A stretch of 64,000 nucleotides of DNA. Origin: an uncultured Flavobacteriales bacterium. GTDB lineage: Bacteria; Bacteroidota; Bacteroidia; Flavobacteriales_D; Parvicellaceae. Position 1 is the first letter of the stretch. Each line of letters opens with the position of its first letter. Where the stretch lies: the NCBI GenBank assembly GCA_943788755.1, contig CALSRM010000003.1:496001-560000 (forward strand), written 5' to 3'. Of this stretch, positions 26,605 to 35,722 are shown in pieces. The position numbers were made by a program, and so were the translations under genes. The notes under the pieces were generated by a model. It was not told where the DNA came from and searched no databases. It saw nothing but the letters and a program-made list of their open reading frames with translations.

Positions 26605-27669
26605 ATGAAAAAAGTATTAACCCTAGTAATTTGCGCTTTATTAGCCGTAACAACCAATGCTCAAAACAATGTTTGTTTCACGGTTGAAGATAACCCCAAT
26701 TCGTCTAATCTAGCCCTAAGTTCGTTTACCAAATATGTAGACGTATTTGGTTGTTCTATTTATGCAGAAAGCACGGTTCTTGACGAAAAAGTATTACACG
26801 CAGCAGCAATATGGGCAGAGCTAATTGACAATGATGAAGACGGGGTTGTTGATGACCCTGCTTTACTTGCGGAGCTTATTGCAAATGATGCTATGATGCC
26901 TGTGTTTGCTGCCGATGGTAATGCTGCAATGACAACTTTTGAAAACAATTATAATGGTAATGGAGTTGCTGCTGTACTTTGGCAAACAGAAATGAACCCA
27001 GCAGTCGCTGGATACTGGGGTTCAGACGCTACGGTAGAAGAAATAATGCACACCATTAATGCAGTAGGTCACGTAAACATATATCCATCTGCATTTGCTT
27101 TTGCGCCTAATTCATCCCTGTTATCCGTCGCAATGGATTCTGCACGAGGAGGTCAGTACCTGAGCATTCCAAATCCTTATCCAAGTTCTGCCTGGTATCA
27201 CTATGACGACGCAACATGCGACTATGGGTGTATGGCAATTGAATACTTATATTGGATGATAGTCACAAATATGGGCATATTAAACGATACGCCTACCTGT
27301 AACGGAATTGCTAACGAGTGGGAGCCATGCTCGCCTGCATTACTGCAATCCATGGATGTTTTAGGTTATGCTTTGATTACCAACCCTGCATATAAATTGC
27401 CTCAAAATGCTCCAGATGGTAATTATTGCCCCCCAAGTTTAAGTATAGAGAAGAGAGCTATTAATAAGGTTAAATTTTATCCGAACCCTTCAAATGAAAT
27501 ACTATTTATTGATGGTAAAGGATTGATTACAATTAAGGATTCTGTTGGAAAGCAAATTTTGTCAAAACAGATAAACACTGACTCCAACTCAATTGACGTG
27601 TCTAATTTCGCAAAAGGAACCTACATTATTTCCCTCAATGCAAACAGCGGTGTTTTTATTAAAGACTAA
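26605..27669 (+). CDS. Secreted protein of unknown function with HxxxxxxH motif and T9SS-like C-terminus
   Basis: The 354-residue protein has a signal peptide (about 1-20, ending TNAQ) and a well-conserved-looking globular domain (about 25-275). An acidic DNDEDGVVDDPALL loop looks calcium-binding. The motif EEIMHTINAVGH (His149, His156) is followed by tightly spaced Tyr, Trp and Cys residues (YHYDDATCDYGCMAIEYLYW). A short T9SS-type C-terminus follows (VKFYPNPSNEILFI, KGTYIISLNANSG). The His pair and acidic residues could form a metal site, but it does not match the standard HExxH metalloprotease motif. No promoter of its own is evident; it lies 73 bp after the PNGase F-like gene and may be cotranscribed. 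Confidence 0.68.
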   Translation: MKKVLTLVICALLAVTTNAQNNVCFTVEDNPNSSNLALSSFTKYVDVFGCSIYAESTVLDEKVLHAAAIWAELIDNDEDGVVDDPALLAELIANDAMMPVFAADGNAAMTTFENNYNGNGVAAVLWQTEMNPAVAGYWGSDATVEEIMHTINAVGHVNIYPSAFAFAPNSSLLSVAMDSARGGQYLSIPNPYPSSAWYHYDDATCDYGCMAIEYLYWMIVTNMGILNDTPTCNGIANEWEPCSPALLQSMDVLGYALITNPAYKLPQNAPDGNYCPPSLSIEKRAINKVKFYPNPSNEILFIDGKGLITIKDSVGKQILSKQINTDSNSIDVSNFAKGTYIISLNANSGVFIKD

Positions 27670-27821
27670 AAACGAAGCTAATTTCGGAAATATTGTCAGT
27701 AACCGAAAGTCTAAAAGGACTAAAAACAGACAAAAAGACAGTTTTTTTAAGGAAAAATGCAACGGCATATAGTTTGAACTAGTGATTTCGAAATTTAATT
27801 AGAAATCAAAAACAAAAAATT

Positions 27822-28244
27822 ATGTCAATAGTAAAATTTAACCATAGACCAAGTATCAATTCGTTATTCGATGATTTTTTCACCAATACAGATAAGCTGG
27901 ATACAAATTATAATAAGCACACTATACCTGACGTAAATGTCAAAGAACATGAAACAGGCTTTGTTATTGAACTGGCTGTTCCTGGAATGAAAAAGGAGGA
28001 TTTAAATATAGAATTGGAAAACAATAAGCTATCTATTTCTAACGAAAAAGAACTAGTGGAAAACGAAGATGCAGGTAAATATGTAAGAAGAGAATTTATT
28101 TACGGTAAATTCCAGAGAACATTTAACCTACCAAAAAACGTGGAAGAGAAAAAAATAGTAGGTGATTATAAAGATGGTATACTTTCCATTTCAATTCCAA
28201 TAAATAAGGAGAGCAAGATTGCTAAAAAAATTGCTATCAAATAA
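27822..28244 (+). CDS. Small heat-shock protein (Hsp20/alpha-crystallin)
   Basis: The 140-residue cytoplasmic ATP-independent holdase binds unfolding proteins. The alpha-crystallin domain covers about 35-130 (VPGMKKEDLNIELENNKLSIS, RREFIYGKFQRTFNLP, GDYKDGILSISIP). A short C-terminal tail ends KIAKKIAIK, where the I-x-I-like anchor would be. Length is typical of Bacteroidota Hsp20. It is monocistronic, followed directly by a strong bidirectional terminator. Confidence 0.95.
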   Translation: MSIVKFNHRPSINSLFDDFFTNTDKLDTNYNKHTIPDVNVKEHETGFVIELAVPGMKKEDLNIELENNKLSISNEKELVENEDAGKYVRREFIYGKFQRTFNLPKNVEEKKIVGDYKDGILSISIPINKESKIAKKIAIK

Positions 28245-28264
28245 TTTATATCTTATGTTGAGCA

Positions 28265-28301
28265 AAAAAGCCCGATTTACACAATGCAAATCGGGCTTTT
28301 T
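28265..28301. terminator. Bidirectional intrinsic terminator between hsp20 and the Fn3/CUB gene
   Basis: AAAAAGCCCGATTT pairs perfectly with AAATCGGGCTTTTT around a 9-nt loop. An A run upstream and a T run downstream let it serve both convergent genes. Confidence 0.88.
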
Positions 28302-28320
28302 GATTTTAAGTTATTAGTTT

Positions 28321-31300
28321 TTACTCAATAACAATGGATTGAGTATACCTTCCTTTGTCTGAAGAAACAGATATGAGGTAAACACCTCTCTCCACGTTGT
28401 CAAGAGAAATGACGTTCTCTTTTCCAGCTTTAAGCCCTTCAATTTTAGAATAAATTAATCTTCCTTGCATATCAACAACTTGCACAGAAATCTGTTCGCT
28501 AATATTGCTTAAAGAGACAATAAAGTTCCCGTTGCTAGGATTCGGGTAAACACTAACATTAGATCCAGTCAGCTCAGAAATAGAAGAACAGTCATCGAAT
28601 GTAACATTAACCGTATCTATTGCTTGACACATTGAAACCGTATCAGTGATAAGAACACTGTACTCCACAGTATCAAACGTTGAACTGCTAACCACAATTG
28701 TTTGCGTTGTCTCCAAGGTAGACCATTCGTAAGTGTATGGTCCAGCACCAGCATCCAGCATTACTGAATCTTGACCTGAACACAATGTAACGTCTGCGCC
28801 TAAATCCAAGGTAAGCCCCGAGCAAGGGGGCGCACAAGACAAGTCGTACTCAAAAGTCACACCTACAACACTACCATCTGAAACTACATAGAACGAGATC
28901 TCTCCAGTCGTTGATTCGTAACTTCCAAGAATACTTCCAGCACCAGTTGCAATTATATTGCCAGTTCCGTCCGCAGCATCCATAATAAACCAGTCATCAC
29001 AGCAGGCTTCAGTTGATCCGGCAGAAAATGTCAATGTAATGTAATCTCCAGGGGTATTGGCAACAAAACCAATTGCATTAGTAGAATCTTCGTTACTACT
29101 ATAATCATAGGCCCCACTAGATGCACAATCACCATAAGTACTGAAACTATAAGGTCCAGCCCATGCACTTGTGTCACCTACTCCACAAATTGCTCTTACG
29201 TAAAAATCGTAAGAAGAATTAGCAGTTAACCCAGTTAAAGCATGCGGATTGGTTCCGGTAACAACGGTAGTTCCTGTCCCTTGCACAAAACCAGTTGAAT
29301 CATATTCTACTTCCCAAGAAGTTGCCGTTCCATTTTCTGTCCAATCCAAATCAGCAGACGTAGTAGTAATATTAGACACTGTTAGAGTAGTTGGAGATGG
29401 ACAAGTAGGAATTGCCTCAACATTTACATCATCAATATAAAGTCTCCAACCATCTAAACCTCCAGCAGGTATGTGAAATGCAATATATACATTACCTGTA
29501 TAAGCACTTAAATCAATAATTCTTTCTACGTAGGTTATATTAGAAGAAGTATCAACTAATAAAACATTAGTAAAACTAGCCGGTGAATTTGTGGTAGTAG
29601 ATAGTAATATTTCAAAGTCATTTGGCTCACTCGCACTTTGAACACGGTAAGAATAACGTAATCTTTCATTACCGGTTAAATTAATTTGTGGTGTTATCAT
29701 GTAGTCATCATTAGCTCCGGCATTAAAGTCCGTATACATCACTGCGGCTTCATCTCCTTCAAAAGGATTAGTAGTATAGTCTAGGTTCCATGTGTTAACA
29801 TCCCCGTCATTATCAAGCACAGTCCAACAAGACTGGGTAGTTGAAGCTGAGTTGAACCCTTCAACGAAAGGAACAGAAAAAGTATTACAAGGAGTATTAA
29901 AGCTGTAAGGTCCAGCCCATGCACTAGAATCACCTACACCACAAATAGCTCTTACGTAAAAGTCATACGAATAATTAGCTGTTAACCCAGTTAAAGCATG
30001 TGGATTGGTTCCGGTAACAACGGTACTTCCAGTTCCTTGCACAAAACCAGTTGAGTCATATTCTACTTCCCAAGAAATTGCCGTACCGTTTTCTGTCCAA
30101 GCCAAATCAGCAGACGTAGTAGTAATATTCGTTGCATTTAATGCAGAGGATGCTGGGCAAGAAGGTGGTGGACTGCAAGACAAGTCGTACTCAAAAGTCA
30201 CACCTACAACACTACCATCTGAAACTACATAGAATGAGATCTCTCCAGTCGTTGATTCGTAACTTCCAAAAATACTTCCAGCACCAGTTGCAATTATATT
30301 GCCAGTTCCGTCCGCAGCATCCATAATAAACCAGACATCACAGCAGGCTTCAGTTGATCCGGCAGAAAATGTCAATGTAATATAATCCCCTGGAGTATTC
30401 GCAATAAAGCTTTGCAAGCTAGATGCCATTGTACTATTGTCAAGGTAGTCATATGATCCACTGGAAGCACAGTCACCATAAGTTGTGAAGCTGTAAGGAC
30501 CAGCCCATGCACTTGTTCCGTTAGTTCCACCACAATCAGCTCTCACGTAAAACTCGTAAGTAGTGTTTGCAGCTAAGCCTGAATAATTATATGGATTAGT
30601 TACACCAGATACTGTTGGTGTTCCTGTAGGCGTAAAAGGAGCAGCTCCGTACTCTAAGTCCCACATTGTTTCTGTTCCGCCAGCTGTCCAATCTAAATCA
30701 GCAGAAGAGCTAGTAATATTAGATACAGTTAATGCAGAGGGTTCGGCACATAAAGGAGGTGTTCTAATTTCGAAACTTCCAATGTGAAAATCAAAATCTT
30801 CAGCATCGTCAACTGTTCCTTCCGATGCCCAAATGCCAAACAAATTAGTCGTACTAGTGTAGGCGGACAAATCGATTACATATGGAGACCCTCCGTTACT
30901 CGGAGAATTATTGACGTCCCAAGTATAAATAGCACCCCAAGTTAAGCCGCCATCAGTAGAAATTACTACCTGAACGCTGTCATCAGACCCCATTGCAATA
31001 GACCCCGTTCCATTATAAGTAGTAACACCTGCATTGATAACCAATTCCCAAGGCCCGCCAGCCGACATATCAAAGTTAGGGCTCAATAACCAATCGCTCG
31101 TGCCTGTATTCCATAAGTTAATTTTAGCAGCATCATTTGCTCCACCATTGTTTAAATAATCACTATGGTTCCACTCTCCAGCACCAGCACCTGTGGGTCC
31201 AGTTGAAGGCGCTCCGTTGTCTGCTTCATCCCAACAACCAGGAATCCATGTGGTAAAATCTTCTAAGTATCCTGGGGTAAAGGAGGAGGGGCATAAAGTT

Positions 31301-31977
31301 GTAAAGCTGTAAGGCCCAACCCAGTTACTTTGGTCACCACCACAATCAGCTCTTACATAAAACTCGTAAGCAGTGTTGGCGGTTAAGCCTGAATAATTAA
31401 ATGGATTAGTTACGCCGGTCATTGTTGGTGTTCCTGTAGGCGTAAAAGGAGCAGCTCCGTACTCTAAGTCCCACATTGTTTCCGCTCCACCAGCTGTCCA
31501 AACTAAATCAGCAGATGTAGTAGTAATATTAGATGCTGTTCCTGCAGAAGGATCAGGACAAGAAGGTGGTGGGCTACAAGATAAACTATAAACAAAAGTA
31601 TCCCAAGTTGAACCTGCAGTTCCGCCACCACTAACTGGAGACCAAGACCCATCAGAATCAACGAAAAAAGAAATTTCTCCCGTAGTTGATTCGTAAGCAC
31701 CGGTAATTGCACCATCTCCTGATGCAATTGTTGTTCCTGAACCATCCGCGGCATCGTTAATGAACCAATAGTCATATCCAGCTTCAGTTATTCCACCAGT
31801 AAACGTTAAAGTGATGTAATCTCCAGGCGTATTAGCAATAAAGCCAACGGCATTAGTAAAATCCTCATTATCATTATAATCATAAGTTCCGCTTGAAAAG
31901 CAATCTCCTTGCGCATTCGCCTGCCAGCCAAACGCAGTTAGTAGTAAGGCAGAAAATAAAAGTATAATTTTTTTCAT
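28321..31977 (-). CDS. Large T9SS-secreted multidomain adhesin-like protein (CUB-like, Fn3, MAM-like modules)
   Basis: The 1218-residue protein has a signal peptide (about 1-23). The modules alternate: CUB-like domains starting with a Cys-x-Ser-x-x-x-Tyr-Asp-Tyr motif (three copies: about 24-135, about 500-605 and about 975-1070), Fn3 domains with SADLxWT and YxFYVRAxCG (four copies), and two jelly-roll/MAM-like domains (CWDEADNGAPS and CWTVLDNDGDVNTWN). A T9SS type A sorting domain ends it (VSVYPNPSNGNFIVSL, RGVYLISVSSDKGRYTQSIVIE). It should be exported to the cell surface as an adhesin or matrix protein. Modules are near-identical at DNA level to each other and to the neighbouring gene. 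Confidence 0.85.
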   Translation of the reverse strand: MKKIILLFSALLLTAFGWQANAQGDCFSSGTYDYNDNEDFTNAVGFIANTPGDYITLTFTGGITEAGYDYWFINDAADGSGTTIASGDGAITGAYESTTGEISFFVDSDGSWSPVSGGGTAGSTWDTFVYSLSCSPPPSCPDPSAGTASNITTTSADLVWTAGGAETMWDLEYGAAPFTPTGTPTMTGVTNPFNYSGLTANTAYEFYVRADCGGDQSNWVGPYSFTTLCPSSFTPGYLEDFTTWIPGCWDEADNGAPSTGPTGAGAGEWNHSDYLNNGGANDAAKINLWNTGTSDWLLSPNFDMSAGGPWELVINAGVTTYNGTGSIAMGSDDSVQVVISTDGGLTWGAIYTWDVNNSPSNGGSPYVIDLSAYTSTTNLFGIWASEGTVDDAEDFDFHIGSFEIRTPPLCAEPSALTVSNITSSSADLDWTAGGTETMWDLEYGAAPFTPTGTPTVSGVTNPYNYSGLAANTTYEFYVRADCGGTNGTSAWAGPYSFTTYGDCASSGSYDYLDNSTMASSLQSFIANTPGDYITLTFSAGSTEACCDVWFIMDAADGTGNIIATGAGSIFGSYESTTGEISFYVVSDGSVVGVTFEYDLSCSPPPSCPASSALNATNITTTSADLAWTENGTAISWEVEYDSTGFVQGTGSTVVTGTNPHALTGLTANYSYDFYVRAICGVGDSSAWAGPYSFNTPCNTFSVPFVEGFNSASTTQSCWTVLDNDGDVNTWNLDYTTNPFEGDEAAVMYTDFNAGANDDYMITPQINLTGNERLRYSYRVQSASEPNDFEILLSTTTNSPASFTNVLLVDTSSNITYVERIIDLSAYTGNVYIAFHIPAGGLDGWRLYIDDVNVEAIPTCPSPTTLTVSNITTTSADLDWTENGTATSWEVEYDSTGFVQGTGTTVVTGTNPHALTGLTANSSYDFYVRAICGVGDTSAWAGPYSFSTYGDCASSGAYDYSSNEDSTNAIGFVANTPGDYITLTFSAGSTEACCDDWFIMDAADGTGNIIATGAGSILGSYESTTGEISFYVVSDGSVVGVTFEYDLSCAPPCSGLTLDLGADVTLCSGQDSVMLDAGAGPYTYEWSTLETTQTIVVSSSTFDTVEYSVLITDTVSMCQAIDTVNVTFDDCSSISELTGSNVSVYPNPSNGNFIVSLSNISEQISVQVVDMQGRLIYSKIEGLKAGKENVISLDNVERGVYLISVSSDKGRYTQSIVIE
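28843..30440 (-). repeat. Near-identical duplicated CUB-Fn3 segments inside the adhesin gene
   Basis: The stretch about 28843-29110 is almost identical to about 30175-30440, and about 29140-29360 to about 29900-30120, differing at few positions by eye. This indicates recent duplication or gene conversion. Confidence 0.7.
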
Positions 31978-32175
31978 GTATCTAAGGTATTAAATTTCTA
32001 TTGTATTTTTGTGAAGTTAGAAAATATTAATTCTTTTTCTTAGGAAAATGACAATAACTTAACGAAGCTATCTATAAAAAGACGCATTCATCTAAAAAAA
32101 ATCAACGACACATGCTTTGGCTTTTTGATTTTGAAATTATATAGAAATAGTTTTTTCAGGACAAGACATGAGCAT

Positions 32176-32207
32176 AAAAAAGCCCCGATGTTTTCATCGA
32201 GGCTTTT
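32176..32207 (-). terminator. Intrinsic terminator for the SprB-repeat gene
   Basis: On the minus strand AAAAGCCTCGATG pairs with CATCGGGGCTTTT, with a TTTT-type loop complement and a terminal T run. It lies about 20 bp after the stop at 32226. Confidence 0.82.
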
Positions 32208-32225
32208 AAACTTATCTAAAGTTAA

Positions 32226-35162
32226 TTATTGAACGATAAACCTTTTTGTAACATTTCCAGAAGTGATAAAATATACACCACTATTAACATCATTTAATTG
32301 TATTGTTTCAATTGTTGAATTGACAGTTTTTGAAAATACAACTTGACCAATTACATTTCTTATAACGATTCTTGAATTATCATTCCGTAATTTAACGCTG
32401 AAAGTACCTGAATTTGGATTCGGGTAAATTTCAAATGCACTGTTGTCTGCATTATCAACAATAGAATTAGGAGCAGCATTAACAGTAGCAGTTGCATTAG
32501 CAACACATCCATTTGCATCTGTTACAGTAGCAGTATACGTTCCTGGTTCTAAACCAGTAGCAGTAGCAGTTGTTTGTGTCAATGCATCATCCCAAAGATA
32601 TGTATAAGGAGCTGTTCCTAAGTCAGCAGCAACAGTAGCAGTACCATCATTTGCACCAGTAGTCGTTTCATCAGTTGCAACGGCAGTTGCTGTTAAATCA
32701 CAAGCAGTAGCAGCATTAACAGTAGCAGTTGCATTAGCAACACATCCATTTGCATCTGTTACAGTAGCAGTATACGTTCCTGGTTCTAAACCAGTAGCAG
32801 TAGCAGTTGTTTGTGTCAATGCATCATCCCAAAGATATGTATAAGGAGCTGTTCCTAAGTCAGCAGCAACAGTAGCAGTACCATCATTTGCACCAGTAGT
32901 CGTTTCATCAGTTGCAACGGCAGTTGCTGTTAAATCACAAGCAGTAGCAGCATTAACAGTAGCAGTTGCATTAGCAACACATCCATTTGCATCTGTTACA
33001 GTAGCAGTATACGTTCCTGGTTCTAAACCAGTAGCAGTAGCAGTTGTTTGTGTCAATGCATCATCCCAAAGATATGTATAAGGAGCTGTTCCTAAGTCAG
33101 CAGCAACAGTAGCAGTACCATCATTTGCACCAGCAGTCGTTTCATCAGTTGCAACGGCAGTTGCTGTTAAATCACAAGCAGTAGCAGCATTAACAGTAGC
33201 AGTTGCATTAGCAACACATCCATTTGCATCTGTTACAGTAGCAGTATACGTTCCTGGTTCTAAACCAGTAGCAGTAGCAGTTGTTTGTGTCAATGCATCA
33301 TCCCAAAGATATGTATAAGGAGCTGTTCCTAAGTCAGCAGCAACAGTAGCAGTACCATCATTTGCACCAGTAGTCGTTTCATCAGTTGCAACGGCAGTTG
33401 CTGTTAAATCACAAGCAGTAGCAGCATTAACAGTAGCAGTTGCATTAGCAACACATCCATTTGCATCTGTTACAGTAGCAGTATACGTTCCTGGTTCTAA
33501 ACCAGTAGCAGTAGCAGTTGTTTGTGTCAATGCATCATCCCAAAGATATGTATAAGGAGCTGTTCCTAAGTCAGCAGCAACAGTAGCAGTACCATCATTT
33601 GCACCAGCAGTCGTTTCATCAGTTGCAACGGCAGTTGCTGTTAAATCACAAGCAGTAGCAGCATTAACAGTAGCAGTTGCATTAGCAACACATCCATTTG
33701 CATCTGTTACAGTAGCAGTATACGTTCCTGGTTCTAAACCAGTAGCAGTAGCAGTTGTTTGTGTCAATGCATCATCCCAAAGATATGTATAAGGAGCTGT
33801 TCCTAAGTCAGCAGCAACAGTAGCAGTACCATCATTTGCACCAGTAGTCGTTTCATCAGTTGCAACGGCAGTTGCTGTTAAATCACAAGCAGTAGCAGCA
33901 TTAACGGTAGCAGTTGCATTAGCAACACATCCATTTGCATCTGTTACAGTAGCAGTATACGTTCCTGGTTCTAAACCAGTAGCAGTAGCAGTTGTTTGTG
34001 TCAATGCATCATCCCAAAGATATGTATAAGGAGCTGTTCCTAAGTCAGCAGCAACAGTAGCAGTACCATCATTTGCACCAGTAGTCGTTTCATCAGTTGC
34101 AACGGCAGTTGCTGTTAAATCACAAGCAGTAGCAGCATTAACGGTAGCAGTTGCATTAGCAACACATCCATTTGCATCTGTTACAGTAGCAGTATACGTT
34201 CCTGGTTCTAAACCAGTAGCAGTAGCAGTTGTTTGTGTCAATGCATCATCCCAAAGATATGTATAAGGAGCTGTTCCTAAGTCAGCAGCAACAGTAGCAG
34301 TACCATCATTTGCACCAGTAGTCGTTTCATCAGTTGCAACGGCAGTTGCTGTTAAATCACACGGAGGAAGAGCTTCAATTATTAGGTTATCAACAAATAA
34401 ATCCGGACCATATCCTGAAGTTGCGACAAATCTAACTTGAACATCTTGTCCTGTATAGAGTCCAGCATCGAGTAGAATCGTTTCAGTAACCATAGAACCA
34501 GGCGTCGTGTTACCTGCTCCGTCATTTGATTCTAAGTCTGAACCACCTTTCCCCCAGATACTAGTCCAAGTACCACCGGGTAAAACCTTCACATCAACAC
34601 TTAATGAGTCCAAAGGATATGTTGCACTGTAAAGGTGAGACCAATCAAAACGCACACGTGCATCAACACTAATGTTAATTGGCTCTGTAGACATAATAGC
34701 ATCAGTCGGGTTTGGCCAGTACCAGAAGTTTGCCAAGGCAATTCCCGAACCATTATCACTCCATGATTGACTACCACCAGTTAGATCCCAACACTGCATA
34801 GGCCAAGTAGTGAAGTCTTGCGTGTAAGTAATTGCCGCAGTATTACAAGTAGTGTTAAAGCTGTAAGGACCCACCCATGCACTTTGGCTTCCACCACAAT
34901 CAGCTCTTACATAAAACTCGTAAGCAGTGTTGGCGGTTAAGCCTGAATAATTAAATGGATTAGTTACGCCGGTCATTGTTGGTGTTCCTGTAGGCGTAAA
35001 AGGAGCAGCTCCGTACTCTAAGTCCCACATTGTTTCTGTTCCACCAGCAGTCCAACCTAAATCAGCAGAAGTAGCAGTGATGTTAGTTGCTGCTCCTGCT
35101 GTAGGGGGATAACATGTTGGAGCTAAACTGTGGTATACAACAATAGTCCATCGTTCCAGCAT
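32226..35162 (-). CDS. C-terminal major part of a frameshifted SprB/Fn3 T9SS protein
   Basis: This open part of 978 residues has no own signal peptide; its Met at 35162 is internal to a conserved domain, so it is the continuation of the gene starting at 36689. In order it has the tail of a duplicated domain, an Fn3 domain (about 20-105), a MAM/jelly-roll-like domain (about 110-265), and eight 79-residue SprB repeats (about 268-898). A T9SS type A sorting domain ends it (FEIYPNPNSGTFSVKL, SGVYFITSGNVTKRFIVQ). SprB repeats occur in large mobile gliding adhesins of Bacteroidota. The product is probably a surface adhesin if the upstream frameshifts are sequencing errors. Confidence 0.78.
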   Translation of the reverse strand: MLERWTIVVYHSLAPTCYPPTAGAATNITATSADLGWTAGGTETMWDLEYGAAPFTPTGTPTMTGVTNPFNYSGLTANTAYEFYVRADCGGSQSAWVGPYSFNTTCNTAAITYTQDFTTWPMQCWDLTGGSQSWSDNGSGIALANFWYWPNPTDAIMSTEPINISVDARVRFDWSHLYSATYPLDSLSVDVKVLPGGTWTSIWGKGGSDLESNDGAGNTTPGSMVTETILLDAGLYTGQDVQVRFVATSGYGPDLFVDNLIIEALPPCDLTATAVATDETTTGANDGTATVAADLGTAPYTYLWDDALTQTTATATGLEPGTYTATVTDANGCVANATATVNAATACDLTATAVATDETTTGANDGTATVAADLGTAPYTYLWDDALTQTTATATGLEPGTYTATVTDANGCVANATATVNAATACDLTATAVATDETTTGANDGTATVAADLGTAPYTYLWDDALTQTTATATGLEPGTYTATVTDANGCVANATATVNAATACDLTATAVATDETTAGANDGTATVAADLGTAPYTYLWDDALTQTTATATGLEPGTYTATVTDANGCVANATATVNAATACDLTATAVATDETTTGANDGTATVAADLGTAPYTYLWDDALTQTTATATGLEPGTYTATVTDANGCVANATATVNAATACDLTATAVATDETTAGANDGTATVAADLGTAPYTYLWDDALTQTTATATGLEPGTYTATVTDANGCVANATATVNAATACDLTATAVATDETTTGANDGTATVAADLGTAPYTYLWDDALTQTTATATGLEPGTYTATVTDANGCVANATATVNAATACDLTATAVATDETTTGANDGTATVAADLGTAPYTYLWDDALTQTTATATGLEPGTYTATVTDANGCVANATATVNAAPNSIVDNADNSAFEIYPNPNSGTFSVKLRNDNSRIVIRNVIGQVVFSKTVNSTIETIQLNDVNSGVYFITSGNVTKRFIVQ
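32466..34361 (-). repeat. Eight tandem 237-bp repeats encoding SprB-type modules
   Basis: The period is exactly 237 bp (79 codons) and there are eight copies. They are almost identical: the differences seen are a T/C at the base behind the Thr/Ala variation (copies near 33132 and 33606) and an A/G near 33905 and 34142. Each unit has APYTYLWDDALTQTT and GLEPGTYTATVTDANGC. Confidence 0.92.
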
Positions 35163-35722
35163 CTACTTTGTTATAAGTATTGTCACAACCTGCGCCACCA
35201 TAAGTTCTTCCAGCATGTAATTCAAAATCTACAGTTCCTGTAGCTGTATTAGCAAACGAAATACCCGTTCTATTATAAGATATAGTACCACCATACCAGC
35301 ACCTGGAGATAAAGCCGCTTCTCCAGCTCCTACTGATGGAGAATATAGCCAAGAACGTTGTTCAGACATCCATGCACCTCCGCCAGCAGTCATGTCGTAA
35401 AAGGTTGTAACACTATCTACTATATCTCCCTGCAGGAATAGTAACGGATAAACGTCCCTGGACATGTAGATGCTCCTGGTAAAGCTGTAAAGTCAAAATC
35501 AGTAGATATTTCTGTACCCAATGTTGCACATTGTGCACCAGCAGGACAAACAAAAGGAGTAGTAAAGCTAGATGGTCCAGCATAAGCACTCGAGTCAGCT
35601 CCGCAATCTGCTTGTATCCAGAAATCGTAAGAAGTATTAGATGTTAAACCTGTTAATGTGTAAGGATTAGTTCCTACAGCTACTATTGTTCCTGTTCCCG
35701 CGCATAAAGCCTGCTGGACCAT
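35083..35722 (-). pseudogene. Frameshift-ridden middle part of the SprB/Fn3 gene
   Basis: Comparison with the intact first copy of the same domain (encoded about 35820-36250) shows that this stretch codes for the same Fn3 and CPAGAxC...YDMTAGGGA...HAGRTxGGAGCDN domain, but in pieces. Apparent single-base changes are: +1 near 35700, +1 near 35455, +1 near 35432, a net -1 near 35293 and +1 near 35152. The rest of the gene is intact. This is either real decay of the second copy or a patch of poor consensus sequence. Confidence 0.75.

Noticed and set aside
32466-34361. CRISPR array
   Set aside because: Regular repeats of 237 bp without spacers, in frame and encoding SprB modules; no cas genes.
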